A DNA stretch of 64,000 nt, from positions 62,001 to 126,000 of the forward strand of contig NZ_JSFK01000016.1 of NCBI RefSeq assembly GCF_000783395.1. The letters are read 5' to 3'. Positions 46,124-54,648 of the stretch are shown in pieces. The notes under the pieces are model-generated. The model was not told where the DNA came from. It ran no database searches and was given only the letters and a program-made list of their open reading frames with translations. The translations under genes were made by a program, and so were the position numbers. The DNA comes from Pseudomonas chlororaphis. Its GTDB lineage: Bacteria; Pseudomonadota; Gammaproteobacteria; Pseudomonadales; Pseudomonadaceae. Every line of letters begins with the position of its first letter. Positions within the stretch are counted from its first letter, which is position 1.

Positions 46124-47134
46124 ATGAACACTTTCAGCAAAGTCTTGACCGGTACCCTTCTCGCCCTGTCCATCCACAGCGCTTTCGCCGGTGATGTCGA
46201 ACACAACACGCAGGCGTTTCTCGATGTGCTGAATGCCGGAACCGGCAAACCGATGGAACAGCTGACACCCAAAGATGCCCGCGCCGTGCTGGTCGGCGCG
46301 CAGTCCGGGGTCAAGTTGACGCTGCCCAAAGCGGACGTCAGCGAGAAAACCATCGAGGTCGATGGCCAACCGTTGAGCCTGACCATCGTCCGGCCGGCCG
46401 GGGTCAAGGGCGAGCTGCCAGTGTTCATGTTCTTCCACGGCGGTGGCTGGGTGCTGGGCGATTTCCCGACGCACGAGCGGCTGGTGCGGGATCTGGTGGT
46501 CGGTTCGGGAGCGGCGGCGGTGTTCGTCAATTACACGCCTTCCCCGGAAGCGCATTACCCGGTGGCGATCAACCAGGCCTACGCCGCAACGAAGTGGGTC
46601 GCCGAGCACGGCAAAGAGATAAATGTCGACGGCAAGCGTCTGGCTGTGGCGGGCAACAGTGTCGGCGGCAACATGGCGGCTGTGGTTGCACTGATGGCCA
46701 AAGACAAAGGCACTCCGGCGATCAAATTCCAGGTGCTGCTGTGGCCGGTGACGGACGCCAATTTCGATACCGGTTCCTACAACCAGTACGCCGAAGGACA
46801 CTTCCTCACTCGCAACATGATGAAGTGGTTCTGGGACAACTACACCACCGACGCCAAGCAGCGAAACGAGATTTACGCGTCGCCGTTGCGGGCCACCACG
46901 GCACAACTGAAGGGCCTGCCGCCCGCACTGGTGCAGACCGCCGGCGCCGATGTGTTGCGTGATGAGGGTGAAGCGTATGCGCGCAAACTCGACGAGGCCG
47001 GTGTAGCGGTGACGTCGGTGCGGTACAACGGCATGATTCACGATTACGGCTTGCTTAACGTGGTGAGCCAGGTGCCGGCGGTGCGTTCAGCGATGCTGCA
47101 GGCATCTGAAGAACTCAAGCAACATTTGAAGTAA
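46124..47134 (+). CDS. Secreted alpha/beta hydrolase (esterase/lipase, HSL-like)
   Basis: The precursor of about 336 residues has a signal peptide ending around HSAFA. The hormone-sensitive-lipase-like motif FFHGGGWVLGDF forms the oxyanion hole, the nucleophile serine is in AVAGNSVGGNMAA, and the acid and histidine fit AGADVLRDEG and MIHDYGLL. It therefore appears to be a periplasmic or secreted carboxylesterase. The ATG at 46124 has AGGAA 6 bases upstream; the one 6 bases earlier overlaps that site. It may be co-transcribed with ohr. Confidence 0.9.
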   Translation: MNTFSKVLTGTLLALSIHSAFAGDVEHNTQAFLDVLNAGTGKPMEQLTPKDARAVLVGAQSGVKLTLPKADVSEKTIEVDGQPLSLTIVRPAGVKGELPVFMFFHGGGWVLGDFPTHERLVRDLVVGSGAAAVFVNYTPSPEAHYPVAINQAYAATKWVAEHGKEINVDGKRLAVAGNSVGGNMAAVVALMAKDKGTPAIKFQVLLWPVTDANFDTGSYNQYAEGHFLTRNMMKWFWDNYTTDAKQRNEIYASPLRATTAQLKGLPPALVQTAGADVLRDEGEAYARKLDEAGVAVTSVRYNGMIHDYGLLNVVSQVPAVRSAMLQASEELKQHLK

Positions 47135-47146
47135 CCACAATCCCAT

Positions 47147-47235
47147 TGTGGGAGCGAGCCTGCTCGCGAAAGCGGTGTGTCATCCGGTTATGTACTGGCT
47201 GACAGAATGCATTCGCGAGCAGGCTCGCTCCCACA
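47147..47235. repeat. REPIN: inverted pair of REP elements, second type
   Basis: Perfect 24-base arms at 47147-47170 and 47212-47235, the same type as the pair at 45359, after the hydrolase gene. Confidence 0.85.
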
Positions 47236-47267
47236 GGGAATTGCGTGAAGCTCAAATCGCAGGCACA

Positions 47268-47296
47268 AAAAAGCCCGACTCAATGGTCGGGCTTTT
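47268..47296. terminator. Bidirectional terminator between the hydrolase and efp
   Basis: AAAAGCCCGAC, loop, GTCGGGCTTTTT, between two convergent genes. Confidence 0.85.
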
Positions 47297-47317
47297 TCTT
47301 TCCGTAAAAAGCAGTGC

Positions 47318-47887
47318 TTATTTAGCACGGCCTTTGTAGGAACCGCCTTCGCGGGTGTCGATCTCGATCTTGTCACCGATTTCGATGAAGTCAGCAACCT
47401 GCAGCTCGGTACCGTTAGCCAGCTTGGCTGGCTTCATGACTTTGCCGGAAGTGTCGCCGCGAGCCGAACCTTCGGTGTAGTCAACTACGCGCACGATGGT
47501 GGTCGGCAGTTCTACGGAAACCAGACGCTCTTCGAAGAAGATCGCTTCGCAAACATCGGTCATGCCTTCTTCAACGAAAGGCAGAACAGCTTCGATGTCT
47601 TCAGCGTTCAGCTCGTACATGGTGTAGTCGGTGGTGTCCATGAACGTGTAGGTGTCGCCGCTGATGAAGGACAGGGTCGCTTCTTTGCGGTCGAGGATTA
47701 CGTCGTCCAGTTTGTCGTCAGCGCTGTAAACGATCTCGGTCTTGTAACCGGTCAGCAGGTTTTTCAGCTTGGTCTTCATGATCGCGCTGTTACGGCCCGA
47801 CTTGGTGAATTCAGCTTTCTGAACCAGCCAAGGATCGTTCTCGAGACGGATCACGGTACCGGGTTTCAGTTCTTTACCAGTTTTCAT
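47318..47887 (-). CDS. efp: Translation elongation factor P (Arg32 rhamnosylated type)
   Basis: The 189-residue factor relieves ribosome stalling at polyproline stretches. The tip residue is arginine: Arg32 in FTKSGRNSA. This is the form modified by EarP with rhamnose, not the lysine form modified by EpmA. The earP gene lies just upstream with 48 bases between, consistent with coordinated expression. Confidence 0.96.
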   Translation of the reverse strand: MKTGKELKPGTVIRLENDPWLVQKAEFTKSGRNSAIMKTKLKNLLTGYKTEIVYSADDKLDDVILDRKEATLSFISGDTYTFMDTTDYTMYELNAEDIEAVLPFVEEGMTDVCEAIFFEERLVSVELPTTIVRVVDYTEGSARGDTSGKVMKPAKLANGTELQVADFIEIGDKIEIDTREGGSYKGRAK

Positions 47888-47935
47888 TGCGAATATCCGA
47901 ATTTGGATGGGATTTACAAAAATCTAGGCCGCGTA

Positions 47936-49078
47936 TCATATCCAATTTAGGTAAAACTGTACCAGCGCTGCGGCAAGATCGGCCTGCAAGCCTTGTTCCA
48001 GACACCACGCTTCGGCGTTTTCCTGCAGTTCTGGCCAATGATCACGGGCGGCGAGCCAGTATTCGCCGATAGGCTGACCGGCACTCCAGGCCCGCCAGAG
48101 ACCGTTCATCGCCTCGGCAGCAGCCGGAGACAGGCCTTTTGTGTAAAGCGCGAGGAAGGCATCGAGCTTGTCCAGATGGATGTCTTCGTCCTGCTGATAG
48201 ATGTGCCAGAGCATCGGCCGCCCCGCCCACTGCGCGCGGACAAACGAATCCTCACCGCGCACCGCGTTGAAATCGCAGCACCAGAGCAAGTGATCATATT
48301 GATCCTGTCGGACGAATGGCAGCACCTGCACGGTGAGCGACTGACGCACATGAATCGCACCAACCGCCAGATTTTCCACCTCGAGCCAGCGCGCCACATC
48401 GCCAAGAATCCGCCCTTCCGGCACCAGCAGATGAGTCGGTGCAGCGTCCACCGCCAAAACGTCCAGCCAACTGGCCAACCCGGCGTTCTCGTAGGCAAAC
48501 AGCGAAATCAGCTGGGCGCCAAGCGCACGATCGATCCCGAGACCTTGGAGGAATTTGCGCTGAGCCTCGGCATCCTGCTGAAATTGCCGACGCTGCTCGA
48601 GCAATCCTCGCTCACGCAACAGCCCGCCAGTGCCCGGCTGGAACCCCGGAAAGAAGAAGAACTTCTGCACCGATTTATATTTGACCGACGGCAACCCGTG
48701 ACAGCCGATCACCCAGTCTTCGGCGCTGAGGTAGTCGAGGTTCATCCACAGCGGCGGCTGTTCACGCCCAGCCATCGCGTCCATGTAATCACTCGGTAAC
48801 TGACAGGCAAACGCGGCGATCACCACATCCGCCGCATCTGTGTGTACCCAGTCAGCCGGCCAGTGCCGCACTTCGACGCCTTGTTGCGATTGCTGTGCGG
48901 CGTTGATATCGATCGCCGGGCAAATGCGTTCGAATGCGCGCAGATCATCGACCCACAAGCGCACCGCCAAACCATGCTCAGCCACCAATTGCCGAGCCAG
49001 ACGCCAGGTCACGCCGATGTCGCCAAAGTTGTCGACCACCGTGCAGAAAATATCCCAGCGGGGTTTCAATTGCGGCAT
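47936..49078 (-). CDS. earP: EF-P arginine rhamnosyltransferase EarP
   Basis: The 380-residue GT104 glycosyltransferase moves rhamnose from dTDP-rhamnose to Arg32 of EF-P. The N-terminal signature DIFCTVVDNFGDIGVTWRLA carries the catalytic aspartates (Asp16 and Asp20 here). The nucleotide-sugar site is in RGEDSFVRAQWAGRPMLWHI with QQDEDIHLDKLDAFL. It precedes efp on the same strand. Confidence 0.95.
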   Translation of the reverse strand: MPQLKPRWDIFCTVVDNFGDIGVTWRLARQLVAEHGLAVRLWVDDLRAFERICPAIDINAAQQSQQGVEVRHWPADWVHTDAADVVIAAFACQLPSDYMDAMAGREQPPLWMNLDYLSAEDWVIGCHGLPSVKYKSVQKFFFFPGFQPGTGGLLRERGLLEQRRQFQQDAEAQRKFLQGLGIDRALGAQLISLFAYENAGLASWLDVLAVDAAPTHLLVPEGRILGDVARWLEVENLAVGAIHVRQSLTVQVLPFVRQDQYDHLLWCCDFNAVRGEDSFVRAQWAGRPMLWHIYQQDEDIHLDKLDAFLALYTKGLSPAAAEAMNGLWRAWSAGQPIGEYWLAARDHWPELQENAEAWCLEQGLQADLAAALVQFYLNWI

Positions 49079-49202
49079 TCAAGACTCCCGTTGGCAAAAG
49101 CAGCGATTGTCCGCATAAATGACCTCGCGCAGAAGAGCCGACGGCGATTAATCTTCGTGCGACAATCGCCACTTGCCCGCAATCACCCGCCAGGAGGCAG
49201 CC

Positions 49203-49610
49203 ATGCCCTACCGTCCCAACCCGCGTCGCCCGTTGCCTGTTCAGCTTAGCGCGCTGCATTTGACCGGCAGTATTGCCTTGGGCATGTGGCTGGGCTTCGT
49301 CGCCATTGCGCTGACCTGCTGGCTGCTGTCGCATTTGCTGTTCAAAGAACAACTGGCACCGGTTGCCCAGGCTGTGCAGCAGTTGGCTAATCCACCGGCG
49401 GTGCAGGTGCAACCGGATATTCCGCCGCAGAGCCCGCTGTTCCAACAGTACGAAGAAAACCTGCGCAAGAACGAGCAACAGGCGCGTCTGGATCAGGCAC
49501 GCGGCAGTACGCGCAATCTGTCGAATCCAAAATGCCAGTTCTGGTTGCAACAGGATCAGACGGCTCCAAGCGAAAAATCCCGCGCCAACGTTTTGCAATT
49601 CTGCGATTGA
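49203..49610 (+). CDS. Small membrane protein of unknown function
   Basis: The 135-residue protein has one N-terminal membrane segment (GMWLGFVAIALTCWLLSHLL), a proline-rich linker, a charged helix (YEENLRKNEQQARLDQARGS), and two C-terminal cysteines (KCQFWL and LQFCD). I do not recognise a family; the outer part is probably periplasmic, where the cysteines could pair. AGGAGG precedes ATG 49203. It ends 2 bases before the next gene. Confidence 0.8.
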   Translation: MPYRPNPRRPLPVQLSALHLTGSIALGMWLGFVAIALTCWLLSHLLFKEQLAPVAQAVQQLANPPAVQVQPDIPPQSPLFQQYEENLRKNEQQARLDQARGSTRNLSNPKCQFWLQQDQTAPSEKSRANVLQFCD

Positions 49611-49612
49611 TC

Positions 49613-50095
49613 ATGAACAAGCACGCCGTCCACCAACTGATTCTCGACAAATTGCGCATCGACCTCGACATCGCCGAGCGCGCGGCGCAAACCGCTTACG
49701 AAACCGCGACTCACGAAGAGAACATCGCCGAAAACAAGTACGACACGCTGGGCCTGGAGGCGTCGTATCTGGCGGCGGGTCAGGCGAAACGGGTCGAGGA
49801 AATTCGTCAGTCATTGGCGCTGTGCCAGAACCTGACCCTGCGCGCCTATGACGAAAACCGTGGCATCGAAGTCGGCGCCCTGCTCGGCCTGGAAGACGAA
49901 AAGGGTCGCGAGCAATGGCTGTTTCTGGCACCGGATGCGGCAGGCCTGAAAGTCGATGTGGTGGGTCAGCCGATTACCGTCATCACCCCGCGCTCGCCGC
50001 TGGGCAAAAACCTGCTGGGCAAGTTCGAAGGGGATGAGGTGGAGATTCTGGTGGCGGGCACCCGGCAACAGTTCGCTGTCACCGAGGTGCTCTGA
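49613..50095 (+). CDS. GreA/GreB-family elongation factor-like protein
   Basis: The 160-residue protein has the GreA/B architecture: an N-terminal coiled-coil with ATHEENIAENKYDTLGLEAS in place of the Gre hairpin, and a C-terminal FKBP-like domain (VITPRSPLGKNLLGKFEGDE). True GreA/GreB use a DxxE-type acidic tip to activate RNA cleavage in stalled polymerase; the tip here is altered, so activity may differ. It has no ribosome site of its own and follows the previous gene closely. Confidence 0.85.
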   Translation: MNKHAVHQLILDKLRIDLDIAERAAQTAYETATHEENIAENKYDTLGLEASYLAAGQAKRVEEIRQSLALCQNLTLRAYDENRGIEVGALLGLEDEKGREQWLFLAPDAAGLKVDVVGQPITVITPRSPLGKNLLGKFEGDEVEILVAGTRQQFAVTEVL

Positions 50096-50104
50096 GGCAA
50101 CTGA

Positions 50105-51079
50105 TCAGTGAACTGGCAGTTCGACGCCGTCGAACAATTCTTCCAGTTCCTGCTTGTTGTGGCACTGAATGGCTTTGGCCATGACTTCGCGAGTCAGGTG
50201 CGGGGCGAACTTTTCGATGAAGTCGCACATAAAGCCGCGCAAGAAGGTACCGCGACGGAAACCGATCTTGGTGATGCTCGATTCGAACAGCTCGCTGGCA
50301 TCCAGCACCACCAGATCGTTGTCGAGTTTGGTGTCGACCGCCATTTTAGCGACGATGCCCACACCCAGGCCCAGGCGCACGTAAGTCTTGATCACGTCGG
50401 CGTCGGCGGCAGTGAACACCACTTTCGGCGTCAGGCCGCGATGGCTGAAGGCTTCGTCGAGCTTGGAACGGCCGGTGAAACCGAATACGTAAGTCACGAT
50501 CGGGTATTCGGCCAAGGCTTCGAGGGTCAGCTTCGGCAGCTTGGTCAGCGGGTGGCCCTGCGGCACGACCACGCAACGGTTCCAGCGGTAGCACGGCATC
50601 ATCACCAGATCGCCGAACAGCTCCAGCGCTTCGGTGGCAATGGCAAAATCGACGGTGCCGTCAGCGGCCATTTCGGCGATCTGCATCGGTGAACCCTGAT
50701 GCATGTGCAGCGCCACGTCCGGATATTGCTTGATGAAATTGCTGATCACCGGCGGCAGCGCGTAACGTGCCTGGGTGTGGGTGGTGGCGATCGACAGGGT
50801 GCCTTTCTTCTCGTTGGAGAATTCCTGGGCGATCTGCTTGATGCTTTCGACCTTGCGCAGGATCTCACCGGCGGTGGTGATGATGCGCTCGCCGGCCGGG
50901 GTCACGCGGGTCAGGTGCTTGCCACTGCGGGCAAACACTTCGACGCCAAGTTCATCTTCCAGCAGACGGATTTGTTTACTGATGCCCGGTTGCGAGGTGT
51001 AAAGGCTTTGGGCTGTAGCGGAAACGTTGAGGTCGTGGTGCGCCACTTCCCAGATGTAGCGCAATTGTTGAAGCTTCAT
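50105..51079 (-). CDS. cysB: LysR-type cysteine regulon activator CysB
   Basis: The 324-residue regulator begins MKLQQLRYIWEVAHHDLNVS with the helix-turn-helix LYTSQPGISKQIRLLEDELG, followed by the CysB effector domain (LSIATTHTQARYALPPVI). It activates sulfate and sulfonate assimilation when N-acetylserine is present. The length and sequence fit CysB rather than Cbl. It is a single-gene unit with an AT-rich upstream region. Confidence 0.96.
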   Translation of the reverse strand: MKLQQLRYIWEVAHHDLNVSATAQSLYTSQPGISKQIRLLEDELGVEVFARSGKHLTRVTPAGERIITTAGEILRKVESIKQIAQEFSNEKKGTLSIATTHTQARYALPPVISNFIKQYPDVALHMHQGSPMQIAEMAADGTVDFAIATEALELFGDLVMMPCYRWNRCVVVPQGHPLTKLPKLTLEALAEYPIVTYVFGFTGRSKLDEAFSHRGLTPKVVFTAADADVIKTYVRLGLGVGIVAKMAVDTKLDNDLVVLDASELFESSITKIGFRRGTFLRGFMCDFIEKFAPHLTREVMAKAIQCHNKQELEELFDGVELPVH

Positions 51080-51192
51080 ATGAATCCCTCAAAGCAGGTA
51101 GACGCCACGGGCATCAGCGACGGTATATAACTATATTAATGGTTTGAAGAATAAATCTAGAACTTTTTTATCAAAGCGCCATTATTCCTGCT

Positions 51193-51696
51193 TCAGCGAT
51201 CCTCCCGCCGCCGCCGCTCCACTAATGGCACCAGATAAACCGGCACCTTGGACAATTGCAGGACCCGCGCCGCCGTGCGCCCCAACGGCGTTTCCGCGCC
51301 CACCCCGTGGCTGTGACTGCCGACGATCAACAGATCGACCGAGAGTTTCTGCACCTGGTCGAGAATCACCTGCGACGGATCGCCCTGCAGCACGCGCACC
51401 GCGCGAATGCGCTGCAGATCCTGCTCGCCTTCATCTCCCAGTTCCTCACGAAAACTGTCCAGCACCCGCTGCTCGATATTGGCGATGACAGTTTTCAGAC
51501 CCTGGCTGTGAAATTCGTTCAATGCCTGCTCGTCGAGATAGCTCTGCAATACCGATTCGGCAAACAGCCCCATCGGCTCCACCGCGTGCACCACATACAA
51601 ATCGGCATTGAATGTTCGCGCCAACGCCAAGGCATGCTGCATCACTAACGGTGCGTACAGACCGAGGTCAGTGGCATACAGCATCGAACGAATCAT
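51193..51696 (-). CDS. Universal stress protein (UspA family)
   Basis: The 167-residue protein has the UspA fold. It starts IRSMLYATDLGLYAPLVMQH and its ATP-binding loop GSHSHGVGAETPLGRTAARVL fits the G-x2-G-x9-G(S/T) pattern of nucleotide-binding members. Such proteins bind ATP or ligands and support survival under stress. It stands alone downstream of the cysB promoter region. Confidence 0.9.
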   Translation of the reverse strand: MIRSMLYATDLGLYAPLVMQHALALARTFNADLYVVHAVEPMGLFAESVLQSYLDEQALNEFHSQGLKTVIANIEQRVLDSFREELGDEGEQDLQRIRAVRVLQGDPSQVILDQVQKLSVDLLIVGSHSHGVGAETPLGRTAARVLQLSKVPVYLVPLVERRRREDR

Positions 51697-51793
51697 ATGA
51701 CCTCCTCGCGTGCCAACATGGCGGAGATTTGATTCAGCTTAGCAGTGCCTTGGCGACTACGACGTGCGACGCAACGTCTTGAACCAAAGGGCT

Positions 51794-52699
51794 TTAGACC
51801 GGCGGTTCGTTACTGATGCCATGCGGTACGTGGCCAGTGGCGACCACTTCGCGGGCGAGTTCGCAGTGGCCGGCCTGATCGTCGAAAAACACGTCCGCGG
51901 CAAACGCTTCGAGAAACGCCGATTTGGTCAGGCCACCGAGGAACAGTGATTCGTCGAGACGAATGTCCCACTCGCGCAAGGTGCGGATCACCCGTTCATG
52001 GGCCGGCGCCGAACGTGCGGTGACCAGTGCTGTACGGATCGGGCAATCGTCATCGGGAAACTCGCGCTGCAACAGATTGAGCGCTGCCAGAAAGCCTTTG
52101 AACGGCCCGCCACGCAACGGCTCGCGCGCGGCTTCGCGCTCCTTGGCCTGAAACGCTTCCAGCCCGCCGGATTGATAGACGCGCTCCGACTCGTCGGAAA
52201 AAATCACCGCATCGCCGTCGAAGGCGATGCGCAATTCATCGCTGGCCGCACGGCTCGCTCCGCCGGAAAGAATCGTCGCAGCGGCGAAACCGGCATCCAG
52301 CGCCGCGCGCACGTCTTCGGCATGAGTCGAAAGAAACAGGTCGCAACCAAAGGCTTTCAGATACGGATACGGACTGCGCCCGCCGACAAACGCCGCTCGG
52401 GAAATCGCCAGACCGTAATGGTGAATCGAGTTGAATACGCGCAGGCCAGTGTCGGCGCTGTTGCGCGAGACCAGAATCACCTCGACCCGTGCTCGGCCGA
52501 GGCGACTGTTGAGTGCCAAAAGTTTTTCCACCAGCGGGAAGGCATCGCCGGGCGCAAGAATTTCGTCCTCGTGCTCGATCTGATATTGCCGATAGGCTTC
52601 AACGCCGCTCGACAGATAGACCTTGTGGCTCTCGCTCAGGTCGAACAAGGCGCGCGACGAAATCGCCAGCACCAGTTTGTCATCGATGTTCTTGGCCAT
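51794..52699 (-). CDS. 5'-nucleotidase (NT5C1-like, PF06189 family)
   Basis: The 301-residue HAD-superfamily phosphatase resembles eukaryotic cytosolic 5'-nucleotidase IA. Family stretches include LVLAISSRALFDLSESHKVY, VILVSRNSADTGLRVFNSI, AFDGDAVIFSDESE and the Asp-rich FAADVFFDDQAGHCE. It hydrolyses nucleoside monophosphates. It begins 22 bases after the PanE-like gene and is on the same strand, so the genes may be co-transcribed. Confidence 0.9.
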   Translation of the reverse strand: MAKNIDDKLVLAISSRALFDLSESHKVYLSSGVEAYRQYQIEHEDEILAPGDAFPLVEKLLALNSRLGRARVEVILVSRNSADTGLRVFNSIHHYGLAISRAAFVGGRSPYPYLKAFGCDLFLSTHAEDVRAALDAGFAAATILSGGASRAASDELRIAFDGDAVIFSDESERVYQSGGLEAFQAKEREAAREPLRGGPFKGFLAALNLLQREFPDDDCPIRTALVTARSAPAHERVIRTLREWDIRLDESLFLGGLTKSAFLEAFAADVFFDDQAGHCELAREVVATGHVPHGISNEPPV

Positions 52700-52721
52700 G
52701 CCTTCCCCCAGAGCGACCGGC

Positions 52722-53693
52722 TTAAACGTTGCGCCGGTCGATAAAACTTAAATTGCGATACAACGCTTCGATGCGCGGCAACTCACAACCCGCTGCTTTC
52801 GCTGCCGCCAATGGCCGAGCGTAGATCGCTTGCAGCTCCAGCGGGCGTTTGTGTGAAAAGTCGTGGTACATGCTCGGCCAGTAGTCGGGCATTTTCTCGG
52901 TCATCATGAACAGATACTCGGCGTATCCCGGCGGCACATCGTGGCCGCAGGCCTTGGCGCCCTGCACCACTTCGGCCATCAACGCCTGGATCAACGCGCG
53001 ACTGTCGGCATCGGCCATCAGCGGTGTGGTGCTTGCACCGAGCAACACCGAGAGTCCGTTGTAGGGAATATTCCACACCAGTTTCTGCCAGCGCGCCTGT
53101 TGCAGATTGGGCATTGCCTGGGAATCGATTCCGGCAGCGCGGAACAACCCGCTGCCCTCCTCGACAATCGCCATGCGCGCGCCATCATCCATGGCCGGGC
53201 CGCTGTGATAGCCAACGTTGACCGCGCCGAGTGCCTGATGGGTCACCAGACCCGGACCTTCGCGGTGTACGCAAATCAGGCACAAGCCGCCCAGCAGATG
53301 CAGGGACTCGGGGAGCAGTTCACGCAAGCTGTCTTCGACGTCGAGACCGTTTTGCAGCACCAGCACTTTGGCATCCGGCTTGGCCGCTTGAATGATTGAA
53401 GGCGCGAGACCGGCGTTGCTGGTGGTTTTCGCCCCCACCAACAGCCAGTCACATTTGGGCATGTCTTCGGCCGACGAATAGGCCTGCGCCGGATGCAACG
53501 TCAGCGGGCCATGCACCGCGCTGTTGATTTGCAAACCGCGCTCAGCCACCGCCGAAAACTCGCTGCGCAACAGAAAGTGCACATCGAAACCGGCACGCGC
53601 CAGCATCACACCGTAGAAACCACCAATTGCGCCGGTACCGATAATCCCTACGACCGGTTTATCAAAGCCCGGTTTATTCTCTGCCGCCATCAT
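52722..53693 (-). CDS. Putative 2-dehydropantoate 2-reductase (PanE-like)
   Basis: The 323-residue NADPH-dependent reductase has the Rossmann loop VGIIGTGAIGGFYGVMLARA, NGLDVEDSL, and the ketopantoate-reductase C-domain (VWNIPYNGLSVLLG; KRPLELQAIY). It may catalyse ketopantoate reduction for coenzyme A, but pseudomonads hold several PanE-like paralogues of unknown substrate. GAGGAG precedes the ATG. It overlaps the thioredoxin-like gene by 4 bases, so the two form an operon. Confidence 0.88.
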   Translation of the reverse strand: MMAAENKPGFDKPVVGIIGTGAIGGFYGVMLARAGFDVHFLLRSEFSAVAERGLQINSAVHGPLTLHPAQAYSSAEDMPKCDWLLVGAKTTSNAGLAPSIIQAAKPDAKVLVLQNGLDVEDSLRELLPESLHLLGGLCLICVHREGPGLVTHQALGAVNVGYHSGPAMDDGARMAIVEEGSGLFRAAGIDSQAMPNLQQARWQKLVWNIPYNGLSVLLGASTTPLMADADSRALIQALMAEVVQGAKACGHDVPPGYAEYLFMMTEKMPDYWPSMYHDFSHKRPLELQAIYARPLAAAKAAGCELPRIEALYRNLSFIDRRNV

Positions 53694-54025
53694 GGCAACT
53701 CCTCTGCAATTCGACCCAGTGCCTGCGCCAGCGCCGCGTTCAGCGCATCGGCCGTCAGGCGCGTGTGCAATGCCCCAAAGAACTCACCGTCGCGCACCAC
53801 AAACAGCGCCGGCAAATGAAAGACCTGATAGCGCTCGACCAACCCGCCGTTGTCGCCGGCATCGATCCAGCACAACTGATCGATTGTCAGATCGAGCCCC
53901 GGCAACACCTCGCGGGCATAACGGCAACTGGCGCAACCGACGCTGGTGAAAATCACCAGTGAAACGCCGCTCATCGCCAACAGCCGTTGGTCGGCGTCGA
54001 AATCGGTCAGTTCAGATTCGACCAC
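53690..54025 (-). CDS. Thioredoxin-like protein
   Basis: A thioredoxin-fold protein with the redox motif in TSVGCASCRYAREVLPG, the cis-proline segment VFHLPALFVVRDGEFFGALH, and no signal peptide. The start is uncertain: GTG at 54025 (111 residues) is the earliest that keeps only fold-like sequence, and it has no ribosome site. The frame is open up to 54088, which would overlap the divergent PilZ gene. It overlaps the PanE-like gene and probably shares its transcript. Confidence 0.7.
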   Translation of the reverse strand: MVESELTDFDADQRLLAMSGVSLVIFTSVGCASCRYAREVLPGLDLTIDQLCWIDAGDNGGLVERYQVFHLPALFVVRDGEFFGALHTRLTADALNAALAQALGRIAEELP

Positions 54026-54074
54026 TATACTGGGGGAAACAATGTCAAATGGCCGACACAGGGAGTCTGTGCTC

Positions 54075-54518
54075 ATGGGACGTTTCATTCCTCATCCGGA
54101 CGAGGTGCCGGTTGAATTAACCTTGCTCAAGCCTGAGTGCATTTCCAGGCAACAGCTGCACACTATCAGCCTCGGCGGCATCGCTTGCAATTACCACCGT
54201 GCCTGGCGCCATGGCACCGCCCTGCAAGTACGCATGCCGTCACTGAATGCCGACATTTGTTATCCCGGCTATGTCGCGTGGTGTCTGCGCCGTAAAAGAG
54301 GCTATCTGGTGGGCATCGCGTTTACCGATGAGCAGACGCTGTTCAGCGCCCGAATGGGTGAGCAAGTGTGTCAGATCGAGCGCTACTGCCGCATGCACGA
54401 CACCCACGATGACCTGCAAGAAATTCAGGCGGTGGCCCTGCAATGGGTCGAGCAACATGCCGACGAGTTCTCCCACGACAGCGTGCGCAAGGCTTTTGCG
54501 CAGCCAGCGCTGGACTAA
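54075..54518 (+). CDS. PilZ-domain protein
   Basis: The 147-residue protein has a PilZ-like core with a conserved pattern in HTISLGGIACNYHRAW and a short C-terminal helical tail. PilZ domains bind c-di-GMP through RxxxR and DxSxxG motifs; here the second is ISLGG and the first is not clear, so binding is uncertain. GGGAG lies 9 bases before ATG 54075; ATG 54042 is an alternative with GGGGG upstream. It is divergent from the thioredoxin-like gene. Confidence 0.78.
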   Translation: MGRFIPHPDEVPVELTLLKPECISRQQLHTISLGGIACNYHRAWRHGTALQVRMPSLNADICYPGYVAWCLRRKRGYLVGIAFTDEQTLFSARMGEQVCQIERYCRMHDTHDDLQEIQAVALQWVEQHADEFSHDSVRKAFAQPALD

Positions 54519-54648
54519 AGCACCTTTTGCCCATTGTCGAGCAGGCGCTTTACGCGCTAAGGTTCCGCTCCCCGACGCGCTTAAATCTGCTGTGCTCCGC
54601 CGCGCGGGGATCGCTGGCGGCCGGCACCCGTGACCTGACGAGTAAACG

